A stretch of DNA of 64,000 nt, taken from Climacium dendroides. Taxonomy: Eukaryota > Streptophyta > Bryopsida > Hypnales > Climaciaceae. The notes below the pieces were generated by a model, which was not told the DNA's origin, did no database searches, and was given only the letters and a program-made list of their open reading frames with translations. Positions 44,747 to 55,434 of the stretch are shown piece after piece. The stretch covers positions 38,206,555 through 38,270,554 of the forward strand of contig OX467083.1 of the NCBI GenBank assembly GCA_950106755.1. Reading direction: 5' to 3'. Position 1 is the first letter of the stretch, and each line of letters starts with the position of its first letter. The translations under genes were made by a program, and so were the position numbers.

Positions 44747-46280
44747 GCATCTTTTGAATTTGATACATTTAAATTTTAAATTTTCCTTGTCAAACTTATA
44801 GTAACTTTCATTTTTTACAAAAGAATTTAGAGTTTTCATGACTTCTAAAAGCCATGTATCTTCATCTTTGAAAAATAAATAAATAAATAAAATTTATTTA
44901 CTCATACGTAGTTGGAAAATGTGAGTGTGCATATAGTAGGGTATAAAAAGGTCATAGGCCAATTGTTTGAAGGTTAATTCTTAAAATACAAGACCTACAA
45001 CTTTCACATCACCATTTTAAACGGAATGGATGAAAGCTTTTAATCAAAAGAGGAAATCTCTCATTAATTTTTCTTTAAAATTAAGGTTTGCTCTTTTTCC
45101 TATCTACTAAGTTTAATTCTAGTTTAATCATGGTAATTTTTTATTCTAAGGCCCAAATTGAAATAAAAAATACATTTTTAGAAAGTGTATAGGTTTTTAA
45201 AAGTCAACTAGTAGAAAACCACAAAGATTCAATTAAATTACTTCAGTTCTATACTCTATTCTAAATTCACATATTTGAAAACATTTATACTGCAATACTC
45301 AATTCATTTCAAATTATTTTTGTAAGAATCCAAGATTTCAAGTACATGTTTGCTGACAACAATTCCTAATACTGCACTCATTAAACTAATCGATTACGTT
45401 TCACTGTATCTTCCATTTCATATGCCAAGCTCTTTGTTTTTCCTAAACAAGAATTTTTATGCACATGAATTTGTGCATAATACAATTCATCGGCCTAAGG
45501 CATGTATCATCAAAGGGAATTACCACATTGCTCTTGATGAAATTCATACCAGTGATTTCATCAACCACGTTTGTCTCTTGGCCATTCATTATAAAGTGGA
45601 AGGTGGTACTCAATGAAAGAAAAAACTAATATGCTAATAAATGACAAGAAATTGAGAATTATTAATCACAGTAGTGAAATTTTTCTACTTTATTTCTACT
45701 TTACATTTGATATACTATAGAGAGCAAAAGACAACTTTGTATGTTTTTTCTACCTTCATTGCCTACAAAATAAAACTCTTCATAACTTCTACCTCATTAT
45801 TCAGAATTGAAGGGTTCAAATTTTTTTGAGTAGTTATCAATCTATATTCTCCAAAAACAAATTTATATTTTTTAGAATATATTTTTAGTTGCCCCCTTTG
45901 ACATTGAAATAAAAAAAAATTCTAACTTTTGCAATATTTATTAGATAGATTGATTTGAAACAGAGCTTCATATGCAAATTATAATGAGTAGCATCCATTC
46001 TAAAACTTTCATGCAAAAGTTTCAAATTATGAAGTCAATAGAAATGCCAAAGTTCTCAAAAAGCCCAAAGTGGGCTTCGTAGTCCTTTAATTTAAAGGTT
46101 AAGTGATTTTTTAAATTTTTGTTTATTCCTACATTTGAGGCTAGCCACCAAGTCATCATCAAGAGTGAAGTTTTAGTTTTTTTAAGATATAGGAAGAAGG
46201 GCTTCATTTTCAAAATCTTTTTTAAGTTAAGAATCCTTCAAATTCCGTATTGAGTAGAGGGGTTACATCAAAGTGGAGAT
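44747..46280. other. AT-rich spacer
   Basis: No gene is supported. An 88-codon frame (45350-45616) lacks an ATG at its start and resembles nothing I know. Near 46080-46100 there is a TTAA-like end (CCTTTAATTTAAAGGTTAA) with no clear mate. Confidence 0.4.
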
Positions 46281-46288
46281 TAGGGTTT
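46281..46288. promoter_or_regulatory. Telo-box upstream of the complex I subunit gene
   Basis: TAGGGTTT lies 65 bp before the start codon, the usual place for this motif in plant 5' leaders of housekeeping genes. Confidence 0.6.
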
Positions 46289-46352
46289 CGGGAAGAAACC
46301 CAATCTCAGAACATCTTTCCATTGTTCTCTTACCCAATTTTGCGTTGTGGCG

Positions 46353-46673
46353 ATGGCGCGGGGAGGCGGACTAGTGTGTACTGTGCTGCAGATGCAACGA
46401 CATTGGGGCGGCAGTAGCGGAGGAGGAGGCAGCAGCTGGTTCACGCCTGGCACACAAGAAGGTCCCAGTGGCATTCTGTTTGGGGAGACGCCCTCGACAC
46501 CAGGGCAGAAGCGCAAGTGGGAGGATTGGGAAGCCCCGTACTACATAACCGACATTCTCACCACACTCATACTTACGGTCGGACTCACGGCCAAGCTCGA
46601 CACGCACATCGAGACGTGGGCGCACAAGCAGGCGTTGGAGCGATTGGCCGCGGCCGAGGAAGACGAAGCTTAG
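46353..46673 (+). CDS. Mitochondrial complex I ESSS subunit (NDUFB11-like), plant type
   Basis: The intronless ORF of 106 residues runs from ATG 46353 to TAG. The N-terminal half contains the block SSWFTPGTQEGPSGILFGETP (about residues 27-47), followed by GQKRKWEDWEAPYY, a single membrane segment (about 63-80, ITDILTTLILTVGLTA) and a charged tail ETWAHKQALERLAA. This matches my recollection of the plant ESSS accessory subunit, a membrane-arm protein of NADH:ubiquinone oxidoreductase. There is no separate cleavable presequence; the N-terminus is glycine-rich with one basic segment. An in-frame GTG two codons upstream is not a plausible start. The gene is compact, with a telo-box 65 bp upstream. 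Confidence 0.8.
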   Translation: MARGGGLVCTVLQMQRHWGGSSGGGGSSWFTPGTQEGPSGILFGETPSTPGQKRKWEDWEAPYYITDILTTLILTVGLTAKLDTHIETWAHKQALERLAAAEEDEA

Positions 46674-47174
46674 TTAGGGTTTTGAGTTTCCATTTTCATG
46701 CATTGTAGTTACTGGAATGTACAGTGGGGTGCATAGATCTCTCTGATAATATAGGTAGCTGTGATTCTCTTTCTCCGAGTCGTGAATAAGAAAATACTCT
46801 AGATCCAAGAGCTGTGCTAATAGTTTCGATGGCATTCTCCATATGGTCATGCTCACGGTGGAACTCTTAAAAGAGGAGTAAGCATTGACATGAATTCAAT
46901 GAAGGTATACTTCTGGCTCTTCGCAGTATATTTGAGAAATTGTAGTCTTTTCCTAGTGTTTTGTTTCTTTCAATGGAAAAAGTGCACATGCTAGTATATG
47001 TTATTCCACAAGTTTAGATATGTTCCTTTAGGATCTAATATTTGGCGGCAAACTTCATTACAAAACTACTTTTACTTTTGTTTTGACTGTGGCAACGACA
47101 GAAGGCACACTAGTTACTGCTGAAGTTACACAAATAAACCTGCTAAAGTTTTGGTTGTGGAGAAGTTAGTGGCT
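46674..47174. other. Complex I subunit 3' flank
   Basis: This is probable 3' UTR then spacer; no feature is recognised. Confidence 0.4.
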
Positions 47175-48139
47175 ATGGTGGACGCTTCTGTGGACACGGC
47201 ACTTCAGCTGCAGCAAATAGGAACTTCGTTGTGGACCAACTAGAGCTGCTTGCCATCGCACGTCCTCACTTTGGATTGCCAGGCGCATTTGCTCAAGGCT
47301 GTGCAAGCTGAGCGCAACTTTGTGGATCGGTTGGCTTCTCAGGACAGAACTGCCATCGTCGACGCGCATCTGAGTAGGTTGGTGTTGTTCTGAATTTTAT
47401 GGAAAAGTGTTCCATATGGCAATTTTTCCTTTGAGTTTGCAGAGTTTGAAATTTGAAAATATCAGGCAATTAATGATGGGGATTGGAAGATTCTCAATTT
47501 AGATACAGTTGCTTTGGTTGCCATTGTATCAGAGCTGACTAATGGTGGTGTCGTGCACTTACTTACAATGACTCCAGATGAAAGGGAGAAGTGGTTTCCA
47601 GGAATGGCTAAGTTTGTGTACGAGCAGGTGTGGACCACCATTCTTCAACTCGTTTGTGTTGTCACTTCTGTCAGTATGTATATCAAGCTGACCTTTTTTT
47701 ACGATGGCAGGCACTGGTAGAGCTCGATGAACCCTTTCTTCCTCAGTTTGAAGAATTATTGAGTTGCAAGTTACCTCTAATCTGTGAGTATGTATACGAC
47801 AAGTTCACATCCATCATTTTCACAAATGGAGGACCTCGTGAAAAGAAGCGAGCTCAAATATTGCTGAGCCAATTGAAGTAAGCAATTATTTTTGTCTTGT
47901 ATTGGATAATTTGGCTCATTAGGTGTTTTTCTTTCAATTTTAGGACTTGAAATGACTGTTTGACTCACGTACAGTGGCTTTAATTATGCAGGGTGGTGCC
48001 AAACTTGCTAGCCACTCGAGTGGAAGCACTCCCTGAAACTAGAAAAATCAAGCTTCGTCATAAGCTTGTGAGAAATGATGTCATGAACGATCTTGTATTG
48101 AGCTGGAGCTATGTAGAAAGTCATGGAATTACATCTTGA
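47175..48139 (+). pseudogene. DUF1308 (UPF0415, C7orf25-like) gene, broken and truncated
   Basis: Family resemblance is clearest in exons 47466-47627, 47711-47877 and 47992-48139, which join in phase. They encode LDTVALVAIVSELTNGG, FLPQFEELLSCKLPLICEYV, IIFTNGGPREKKRAQILL and a VVPNLL segment in the order typical of DUF1308 proteins. The N-terminal part is damaged: the frame from ATG 47175 stops at TAG 47241-47243, while the continuing homology (HLLKAVQAERNFVDRLASQD) lies in another frame. A segment expected between that exon and 47466 is not seen. After VVPNLL the last exon reads into non-family sequence and stops at 48137-48139, so the C-terminal PIN-like part with the FGTGD-type motif is absent. 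All remaining introns have GT-AG ends, so this is a degraded genomic copy rather than a retrocopy. The biochemical function of the family is poorly known. Confidence 0.6.
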
Positions 48140-49019
48140 AGATATGGATGTAATTGTGGAGCTAGGGATTGGCTGGATAGAGTAAGGAAGAAGTTAGACT
48201 TTCGTTGCGCTGACTAGCTAGAGTTTGTTGCGACTTGACAGGTTACAGTAACTTGCTTAACTCCCAAATTTCAGGGCAGGTAACCTCTGTTTCATTTTTC
48301 TATGGCATTGTGCACTTGAATGTGTAGCATGACTCTATTTTTAGTGAATCTATGGATTTCCTATTAATTTTTTGTCCCTTGTGGCAGATCATAATGTGAA
48401 TTCATCAAAACGAGGATGGTGTCGAGCTCAAGTGCACCAAAGTTTAGAAATAATTGTTGTTACGCAATAGAGTTGTCTATTATTGAATGTAAAATAGCTA
48501 TATGTTATTGAGTAGGTGATGAATTTATAGTCTAGTATCTCAATGAAGTTCCCACATTTTTTGAGTAAATTTGTGCATTTTTGCAGTTGATGTTTCATCC
48601 TTCTTGTTTCTTGTTTTCATCTATGTTGTCATCTATAATCCATTCAAAATTCATCCATTTCATCCAAATTTGTAATGATATTCATCCCACTGTATAATGA
48701 ATGTCATCCAAAATTTTAATGAAATTCATCCAAAAATCGATCAAAATTCATTCAAAATTGACCAAATTTCATCCAAAATACATCCGTATCGTTGCTGGTG
48801 AGTAGAAATTAGCCCCCCCTAAAGCGTACAAAAATGGGGGTAAAGGTGGGGCTAAAGTTTAGGCCCCCCCATCTTGTGCATCAATGCTGAGGGGGGCTAA
48901 AGGGGGGCCTAAATCTTCCCCAGTTAGCCCGCCCTAAACCCCTGGAAGTTCCCAGTGGCAAATTGATGTGGATGATTCATCTCAATTATGAATCCACATT
49001 ATATTCAGTTTTTGGTATA
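48140..49019. other. Spacer with low-complexity TTCATCCAAAA words and a G/C-run element
   Basis: At 48600-48785 there are repeated TTCATCC / ATTCATCCAAAA words. At 48800-48957 runs of C and G alternate in GGGGCTAAA / TTAGCCCCCC motifs that can fold on each other, ending CCCAGTG; the related fragment at 41338 begins CACTGGGA. No gene is seen. Confidence 0.5.
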
Positions 49020-49760
49020 ATATGGTATGCAGTACTGTATCCCACATTAAGGAGGAATTCGTGCACTCCACACGTGGCAACCTAGTCCATGTGCGTTTAC
49101 AAACTGCAGACCTTTGACCGCCGTGTCCTTCAAAGAAAATCATGAAACAAACGATCTGTGGCCACCCCCACGATACCAAGACTTTCATGCCAACTAATAT
49201 GGTATACAGTACAATATTAAAAACTAAAAGGAATCTGAACATTCCAGACCACGTAGACTCATCCCTCCACATATACAACTGCACACCAATGAACGCCGTT
49301 TCTAAAAAAACACTTCATCAAACAAATGCTCTCTGCCCACCCACGTGACGCAAAGAATTTCGTGCCAAGTAGAAAATCAACCAACTTATATGGTACGCAG
49401 TACTGTTATAAAAGTAGAGAGGAATCCGTGCACGTCAGACGTCGTAGGCTCATCCCTGTGCATTTACCGACTACACCTCGAAGAACGTCGCTTCTTAAAC
49501 AAAAAATCACAAAACTAATGCTGTTTGCCCACCCCCGCGACGCCAAGACTTTCGTACCAACTTATATGGTATGCAGTACTATATATATAATTAGTGAGGA
49601 ATCTGTGCACGACAGACATCGCAGACCAACCTGCGCATTTACCAACTCCGCACCATGGAACGCTACGTCATTCAACAACATATAGTAAAACAAATGATCT
49701 CTGCCCAACCGCATGACGCCAACACTTTCGTGCCAACTTGGATGTATCCAGTGCTACCAC
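49020..49760. repeat. Tandem array of about 180-bp units, four copies, upstream of the TIR-NB-LRR gene
   Basis: The landmark TATGGTATGCAGTACT or a variant occurs near 49022, 49199, 49388 and 49567, and each is followed by GAGGAAT(T/C)CGTGCAC-like, CATTTAC and GCCCACCC(A/C)CG-like words. The units are clearly diverged, and the fourth ends at about 49745 in GTGCCAACTTGG. Frames of 60-119 codons in the array reflect its periodicity. Confidence 0.8.
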
Positions 49761-50238
49761 AATTCCAGTATGGTATCCAGAGCTCACCCAAACATTCATG
49801 CCAGTATTGCAATCGAAGTTTGTTCGGTTTGTGTTAATCAAAAAAACAAAGAAACAAAGAAACAAACAATGATGCCAGTGTGTTGTCATGAAGCTTGGAG
49901 ATACCTACGTTGTGAATAATTGTTTTGTTTGGGTTTGCTCCATGTGTGATGCCGCGCAGTGGTGGCCACAGAAAAGGTGGGCCCTGTGATGCCAGCCTGA
50001 ACACCAGGACCTTTGCTCTGTTGACGATATGACATGAAAGGCTGTGCTCAAGCCTTTGTGCGGAATCCACCGTAATCCTCTCCAGTCTCCACCCACCCCT
50101 ATTAAACCACTCCATTCTTTTAGGTTGGTGCATCCTGCAACGAACTCTGGACTCTCTTGACGTCTCAATCGACCATCTTTGCGCAGCGGTTTGAGGCATC
50201 AAACTTGCCAGGCCGTCTAAGCTTCTAGCTAGTGAGCG
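49761..50238. promoter_or_regulatory. Upstream region of the TIR-NB-LRR gene
   Basis: This is promoter/5' leader by position, with genic composition from about 49930. Two TTGACG words (about 50020 and 50157) contain the TTGAC W-box core bound by WRKY factors; at this length two occurrences are weak evidence. No protein-coding frame is credible. Confidence 0.35.
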
Positions 50239-53200
50239 ATGGAGGACGAACGCGATGCAGAAGTTTTGGACGATGACAGGTATGTCGATGCAAGATATCC
50301 ACTGTATGTCAATTTTAATTTTTGGCAACCAGGTTCAATATGTTGCCTGACCACTAGTGCAGCGACATGTTGGCGTGCGTTCGATTAGCTTGCGGCATTT
50401 CCACTGCTGGATTGGGAATTGCATAAAGCTGTTTCCAGGAGATTGCACTAGCAGTAATCTGCTGCTGAATGAGTGTTGTACGGTCACCAGTTTAAGCTAG
50501 ATACGTTTGTCGATATGTGTTCATGTCAACAAACGTGTACATGCTGTCGAAATGGTTCTCAGTGAAGATATCTATGGTGATACCACTTGAAAGAGTTTTC
50601 ATTGACATCCCAACGGGCACGCGTACCGCTGATTAGAGTGGAACTGAGGCACTTGATTAGCGGATTCACGAGTACTACGTCTGTTATCGCAGGTCTAGTA
50701 ATCATCTTGAAGAGGAGCCTGAGCTTAAGCCTAAGCACACAATATTTCTGAGTCACAGTGGAGACGACAAGTCCTTCGTGCGGCAGCTTAACGAGGACTT
50801 GGAAACAGCTCTCCTGTGTCCGTTCTTTGACCAGAGGGATTATAGCCTGCCACTTGGGAAAAAGTATGCACCTTTGATCATGAAAGCTGCCAAGAGGTGT
50901 CTGGTCGCAGTAGTTGTTCTGTCCGAGGCCTTTGTGACTTCCAAGTGGCCCATGCTAGAGCTCATCACTTTCGTTGGAGCCAAGAAGACGAAGGATAACG
51001 AGTCCACAGAAAACAGACCGCCAAGCAGAAAGGAGAGCGTCTACTGTGATAACCCTGCATTATCACTTCTTCCCCTGTTCTACAAGCTCAAGCCAGATGA
51101 CCTTAAAAGTGAGGCCCAGAGGACAAAGTTCTGGAGACAGCTAGTCAAGAATGAGCTGCTCAAAAGGGATGAGACTCCTGTTGGAGGGGCTATTACTGCG
51201 AAGCAGCATGCTAAGGTGGAGGAAGCGCTGAAGAAGAGGGGCATCACCAGGGAGAAGTATGACGACGCTTTCAAGTATCTTCTACAACATAGTGGCCTGC
51301 TGTTGGAGAAGGCCGGAGGTGATGATGTGAAGTACAGGAAGAAGGTGGTGAATGCACTCCTGGAGCTCGTGCCTCGACTATTGCAGGTCGACACTTCCGA
51401 CATCATAGCTTCCAAGCGTTTGTGCGAGGTGTGTGCGGGTCCACGTGGCTCATAAGTCGGTCTATTTCTGAAACATTGTGCATTTAAAATTATGCTTTGC
51501 CAGTTTCGCGGTTAGTCTGTACTCTGTACTTAACGCAACCCAGAGTCTTTGATGTTCCAGTATTTAATGGCCGACCGTTTTCAGCTAATTAAGCGATTAA
51601 CCAGCTTCTGCTCAGCCAATGGATGTTTTTTCTTAGGAGATAGAAAAGATGTTTGGCGAAAAAGGCCCCCATTCTCTCGGACTTCATGGTGTGGCTGGTC
51701 TGGGAAAATCAAAAATATGTTGTGGAACCATGTTCCAACATTTTCAAGAGAAGTTTCGTGGAAGGTATTGTCACGTAATGATCGAAAATGACGCGTTTGC
51801 CGATGATAAAGGTGTTTCTCAGAAGAAACGGCTAGAAAGAATAAAGTTAGCCATACAGCAGTTGGTGGGCGCGCCCAAAAAGCTATCAAAGGTTATGTCG
51901 GAAGAAGAGGTAACGATCGTTTTCACCAAATATTTGTTCTGCTCTGTCAATCTACGGGCGCCATAGTGACCCTCATGCTGTTGAGCTGGCGTTTGGGGTG
52001 CTGTCTCAAGAACATGATCGTTTCCGCGCTTCGTTTGATTCCAGCTGACTCATTTGCAGCTGGTGCTCGAGTGCGGATGTTGATCTGTGTGCTGCTGCAG
52101 GGAAAGAGGTACCTGAAGGATAGACTGAAAAGTATCAAAGAGCCTGTCTTTCTGGTTGTGGATAATGCTTCGGAAAGTTCTCACGACGAAGCAGAGTGGT
52201 ATGCGAAGACACTTCTGAAGGCACTTCCGAAGGCCAATAAAAGCTACGTATTGGTCACATCGAGAAGTAGGGAGGTTCTGGAAAACATACTTGGACCAGA
52301 CTTCTGTAAGCCTTTTCCGACTCTTACAGACGAAGAAGCTATGGAATTGCTCTTATCCACTGCTTCTCCAGGAATGAAATCACTTCCAGACCCGGATTCT
52401 CATGAGAGGGCAGTTTTGAAGGGCTGTCTCTCGAAATGTTGTATGGATGGAAAGATTGTTCCGAGGTTATTGTCGAAGTTAGCTATCTTCCTTCGGGGGA
52501 AATCCAAGGACATCATAAGTTGGGAAGAGCACATTGAGGATGTGGAGAGCATTAATGAGCTCGAATACGAGAAACTTGACGATGTCTCCAAGCTGATATT
52601 TTTGGATTTGACATTTTTTGCCGAATCCATGTGCTTCACACACATGGATTTTCATTCCGATTTGGAGTGGGATGAGCATAGTAATTACAAGCTTGCTGTC
52701 CGCTTCATTGCCATGCTGCATGGTTTACGTGTTCCTGCTGCGGAGAAGAAGGTTGGTTCATTACTGGATTGATGCTTCTAAATAATGCGCTCATTTTTGT
52801 ACATTTTTTCTGCTCGTTTACTGTATGGAACGCATCATCGTGTTATTGGCAAAGGACCCGAGCATGATATGGTGTTTGTTGAGTCATGTCTAGGTGAAAG
52901 ATTTGCAGCGTTCCCTTTTGAAGGTGTCGAAGAATCGAATCTCAGTTCTCGATGATGACATCGAATTTGCTCGCTCGGTGATGAAGAGTGCTGACGCTAT
53001 GGAAAAGAAGTGGTGCATGGTGTGCATAGAGGACGATGACGAGGACTTTGTTGAAGGCATTGTGAGAGTAGCTCTGATAGACCTTGGGTTTGATCCTGAC
53101 CTTCACGACATATCAAAATGGAGAACTGTGAAGTTCCTATATCTTTACCGTGTGGAGAACTTGAAAACCATTGATCTTGGTGGCTTGAGCTCCCTCCGTG

Positions 53201-54782
53201 TTTTGAGGGTGAGTGAGTGTTATGATCTAAAGAAGATTGAGTGCACATGCAGTTACGTTTCCAATGGTAGGTGTCCGTGTTATGAGAAGAAACGAGGATG
53301 CCTGTCCGAACTGCGAGTGGTGGAGTTGGTATATCTCGAAGAGTTGAAGGAGGTTCCGTTTATAATGCACTCTCGAAAGGTGGAGACTTTATGGTTTTTT
53401 GAGTGCCCCGGCCTTTCACGAATGCCAGATTTACGTAATTGCAAACAGCTCAAGAGATTGCGGCTCCCGTGTAGTGATTTTCGAAATTTTCAAGGCCTTG
53501 GCAACAACCACGAGTTAACAGAGCTGGCTTTTCATTGGGAAACTGAAACCGTTGTCCATTTCACTGAGGAGATGAGAAAGAAGTTGTTGCAGGAGGTAAT
53601 GAGCCTCACGAATCTAAGGGTCCTTGATATCGTGGACGAGCGTGAAGTGTATGATTGGATTCCGGCAGGGATTAGTCTGGATGTGAGCAGACTCATCCAA
53701 CTGACGTTTCTGGATTTGAGCTGTGCTACCACAGTGGAGGAGGTAAAAGGGCTGGAGAGGTTGTTCCACTTGACTGCACTCGGCTTATATGGTTGCTGTG
53801 AGCTCCGCAGGTTGCCCGATCTCACTCGTTTCAAGAAATTGAAACGGCTCTGTATCGCTCACTGCCATAAGTTGGCCCCTCCTGACGATGAGGACGGTGT
53901 GCCTCTGGAAGTGCCTCTGGAAGTGCTTCCTGAGGCTTTCCATGCTATAGGGGAGAGTTGTGCCTTTGGGGCACACGAGGTATGTTGGCGTCCATGTCTT
54001 CGACATATTGGTTTGGATGCATTCAATAGGTGCCGTACTAGGAGAGAAATTGGCTTTGCAGTAGGAAATGATACTTATAAACCTGTTCTCTTCATTTTCG
54101 GCAGTGTTTGGATCCATGGCTACGCTCGGATGCGGGAGAGGTTGCGGGAGAGAGAGCTGGATCCCCCGAAGAAGCGAGAGCCTGCGCCGAAGTGCGAGAA
54201 GGGGACGAAGATCATGAGGAGGATCACGCCGAGGGTCACGAGAAGGATCATGGGGAAGTCTATGAGGACGAGGATGAGGACGAGGAGGATGAAGAATGGG
54301 ATTGGAAAGAGGACGAGGAGGAGGACGAGGAGGATGAAGAATGGGATTGGGAAGAGGAATCGGATGAGGAAAGGGGATTGCAAGAGGAAGGAGATGGTAT
54401 CGGTACATGCAAGCATTGCAATCCAAAGAAGTGGGAGTCAGTTGTCGCGAAAGATACGGAATCCGAGTCAATTGTCGACCACGCTGCGGAAATGTCCGAT
54501 CAGAATGTAGACTCTGAAGGGGAGGAGAGACCCAGGAGGATCGAAGCGACCATGAGTTCCTCGGTGAGCAGAGTTGAGAACGGAGATGAGATGCCCTTTA
54601 CAGTTCCCACAGATCTGCTCGCTTCCATACATGAGAATCTGGTCCATAACCGGGACCTACTTGCCCAGGTTTCGGATGCTGTTCAGAAGAATCTGGACTT
54701 ACTAGAAACCTTGTCAAACCTTGCAATCAACTCTGGCGAAAAGGCTGGTCAGTCGAAGGGAGTTGGCACAGACCTACAGTAG
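50239..54782 (+). CDS. TIR-NB-LRR intracellular immune receptor with acidic C-terminal extension
   Basis: Six exons (50239-50279, 50693-51428, 51637-51909, 52101-52751, 52894-53979, 54105-54782) join in phase and encode about 1154 residues. The TIR domain (from about residue 27) shows KHTIFLSHSGDD, PFFDQRDYSLPLG and SKWPMLEL. In the last, the glutamate four residues after W fits the NADase catalytic position of plant TIRs. The P-loop is GVAGLGKS (277-284), the Walker B-type strand is VFLVVDNA (about 366-373), the RNBS-B-like strand is YVLVTSRSREVL, and LIFLDLTFF follows. GLPL and MHD are not recognisable, so the ARC part is divergent. The LRR occupies exon 5 (TVKFLYLYRVENLKTIDLGG and later repeats), with a Cys-rich insertion around 53241-53301. 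Exon 6 is an acidic tract with two DEEDEEWDW repeats, one CKHC, and a terminal helix (ENLVHNRDLLAQVSDAVQKN). Such receptors sense pathogen effectors in the cytosol or nucleus. No disabling mutation is seen. Confidence 0.9.
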
Positions 54783-55434
54783 TAGTTGGCGATCAGCACT
54801 CCATCCACAGGAAATTGCACGTGAGGCTGTTGATGAGACTGAGGGAGAAAAATCTCACACCCGTAACGTGCGGATTCGCGAGTGTAATTGTTGCATTACA
54901 TGATCACCATGTCAAGGCGGGGTCAGGGACGTGATTGCGGAGGACGACTTGATGGTCGGGGTCAGACAAACTGTGCGAGAACGACGAACTGTGTTGTAGG
55001 TGCGAGGGCTTTTCCGCGAGCTGTGGACGGAGGCGCCGGCGGCGCTGCAGTTGTGACTGCAATTCAACTCTGAGTTTTTGCGTGTTTTGTTCTTGTTTTG
55101 TGTTGTTCCGTTTGGACGTGTGGGAGACCGTAGTCTCTCGGGGTTCGGAGTGGGGCTGAGTGGTTTCGAGAGCGCGGAGTCCAGCGAGCATGGGCGTCCT
55201 GGAGAGTCAGGTGGATGGAGGGGTGTGCGTGACGTGAGCGGCCACAGGTCTGCAGAGCGCCGGAGGATGGTGCGGCGGAGCACGGGTCGGGAGTTCCTGC
55301 GGCATCGGGAAGAAGGCAGCGGAGGCGAGGAGCTGGAGCCAGTAGGGGTAGTCACGGCATGTTCTTGGGGATGGTGAACAATGAACATTGGTGTGGTGGC
55401 GGCCGAGGGTTGGTGTCCCTTGCATGGAATATTT
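54783..55434. other. TIR-NB-LRR 3' flank, G+C-rich
   Basis: This is the probable 3' UTR to about 54900, then unusually G+C-rich DNA. Open frames on both strands (for example 195 codons, minus, 54912-55499) are low-complexity Ser/Pro/Arg-rich and run into the inverted repeat at 55435, so I do not call them genes. Confidence 0.4.

Noticed and set aside
45350..45616. 88-codon plus-strand ORF
   Set aside because: It begins at a non-ATG codon in AT-rich DNA and resembles nothing known.
53980..54510. Continuation of exon 5 as a 538-codon ORF, taken as the real C-terminus
   Set aside because: A strong donor (GAG|GTATGT, 53979/53980) and acceptor (TTTTCGGCAG, to 54104) join to a long in-phase acidic exon with its own stop. 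The read-through is kept only as a possible isoform.
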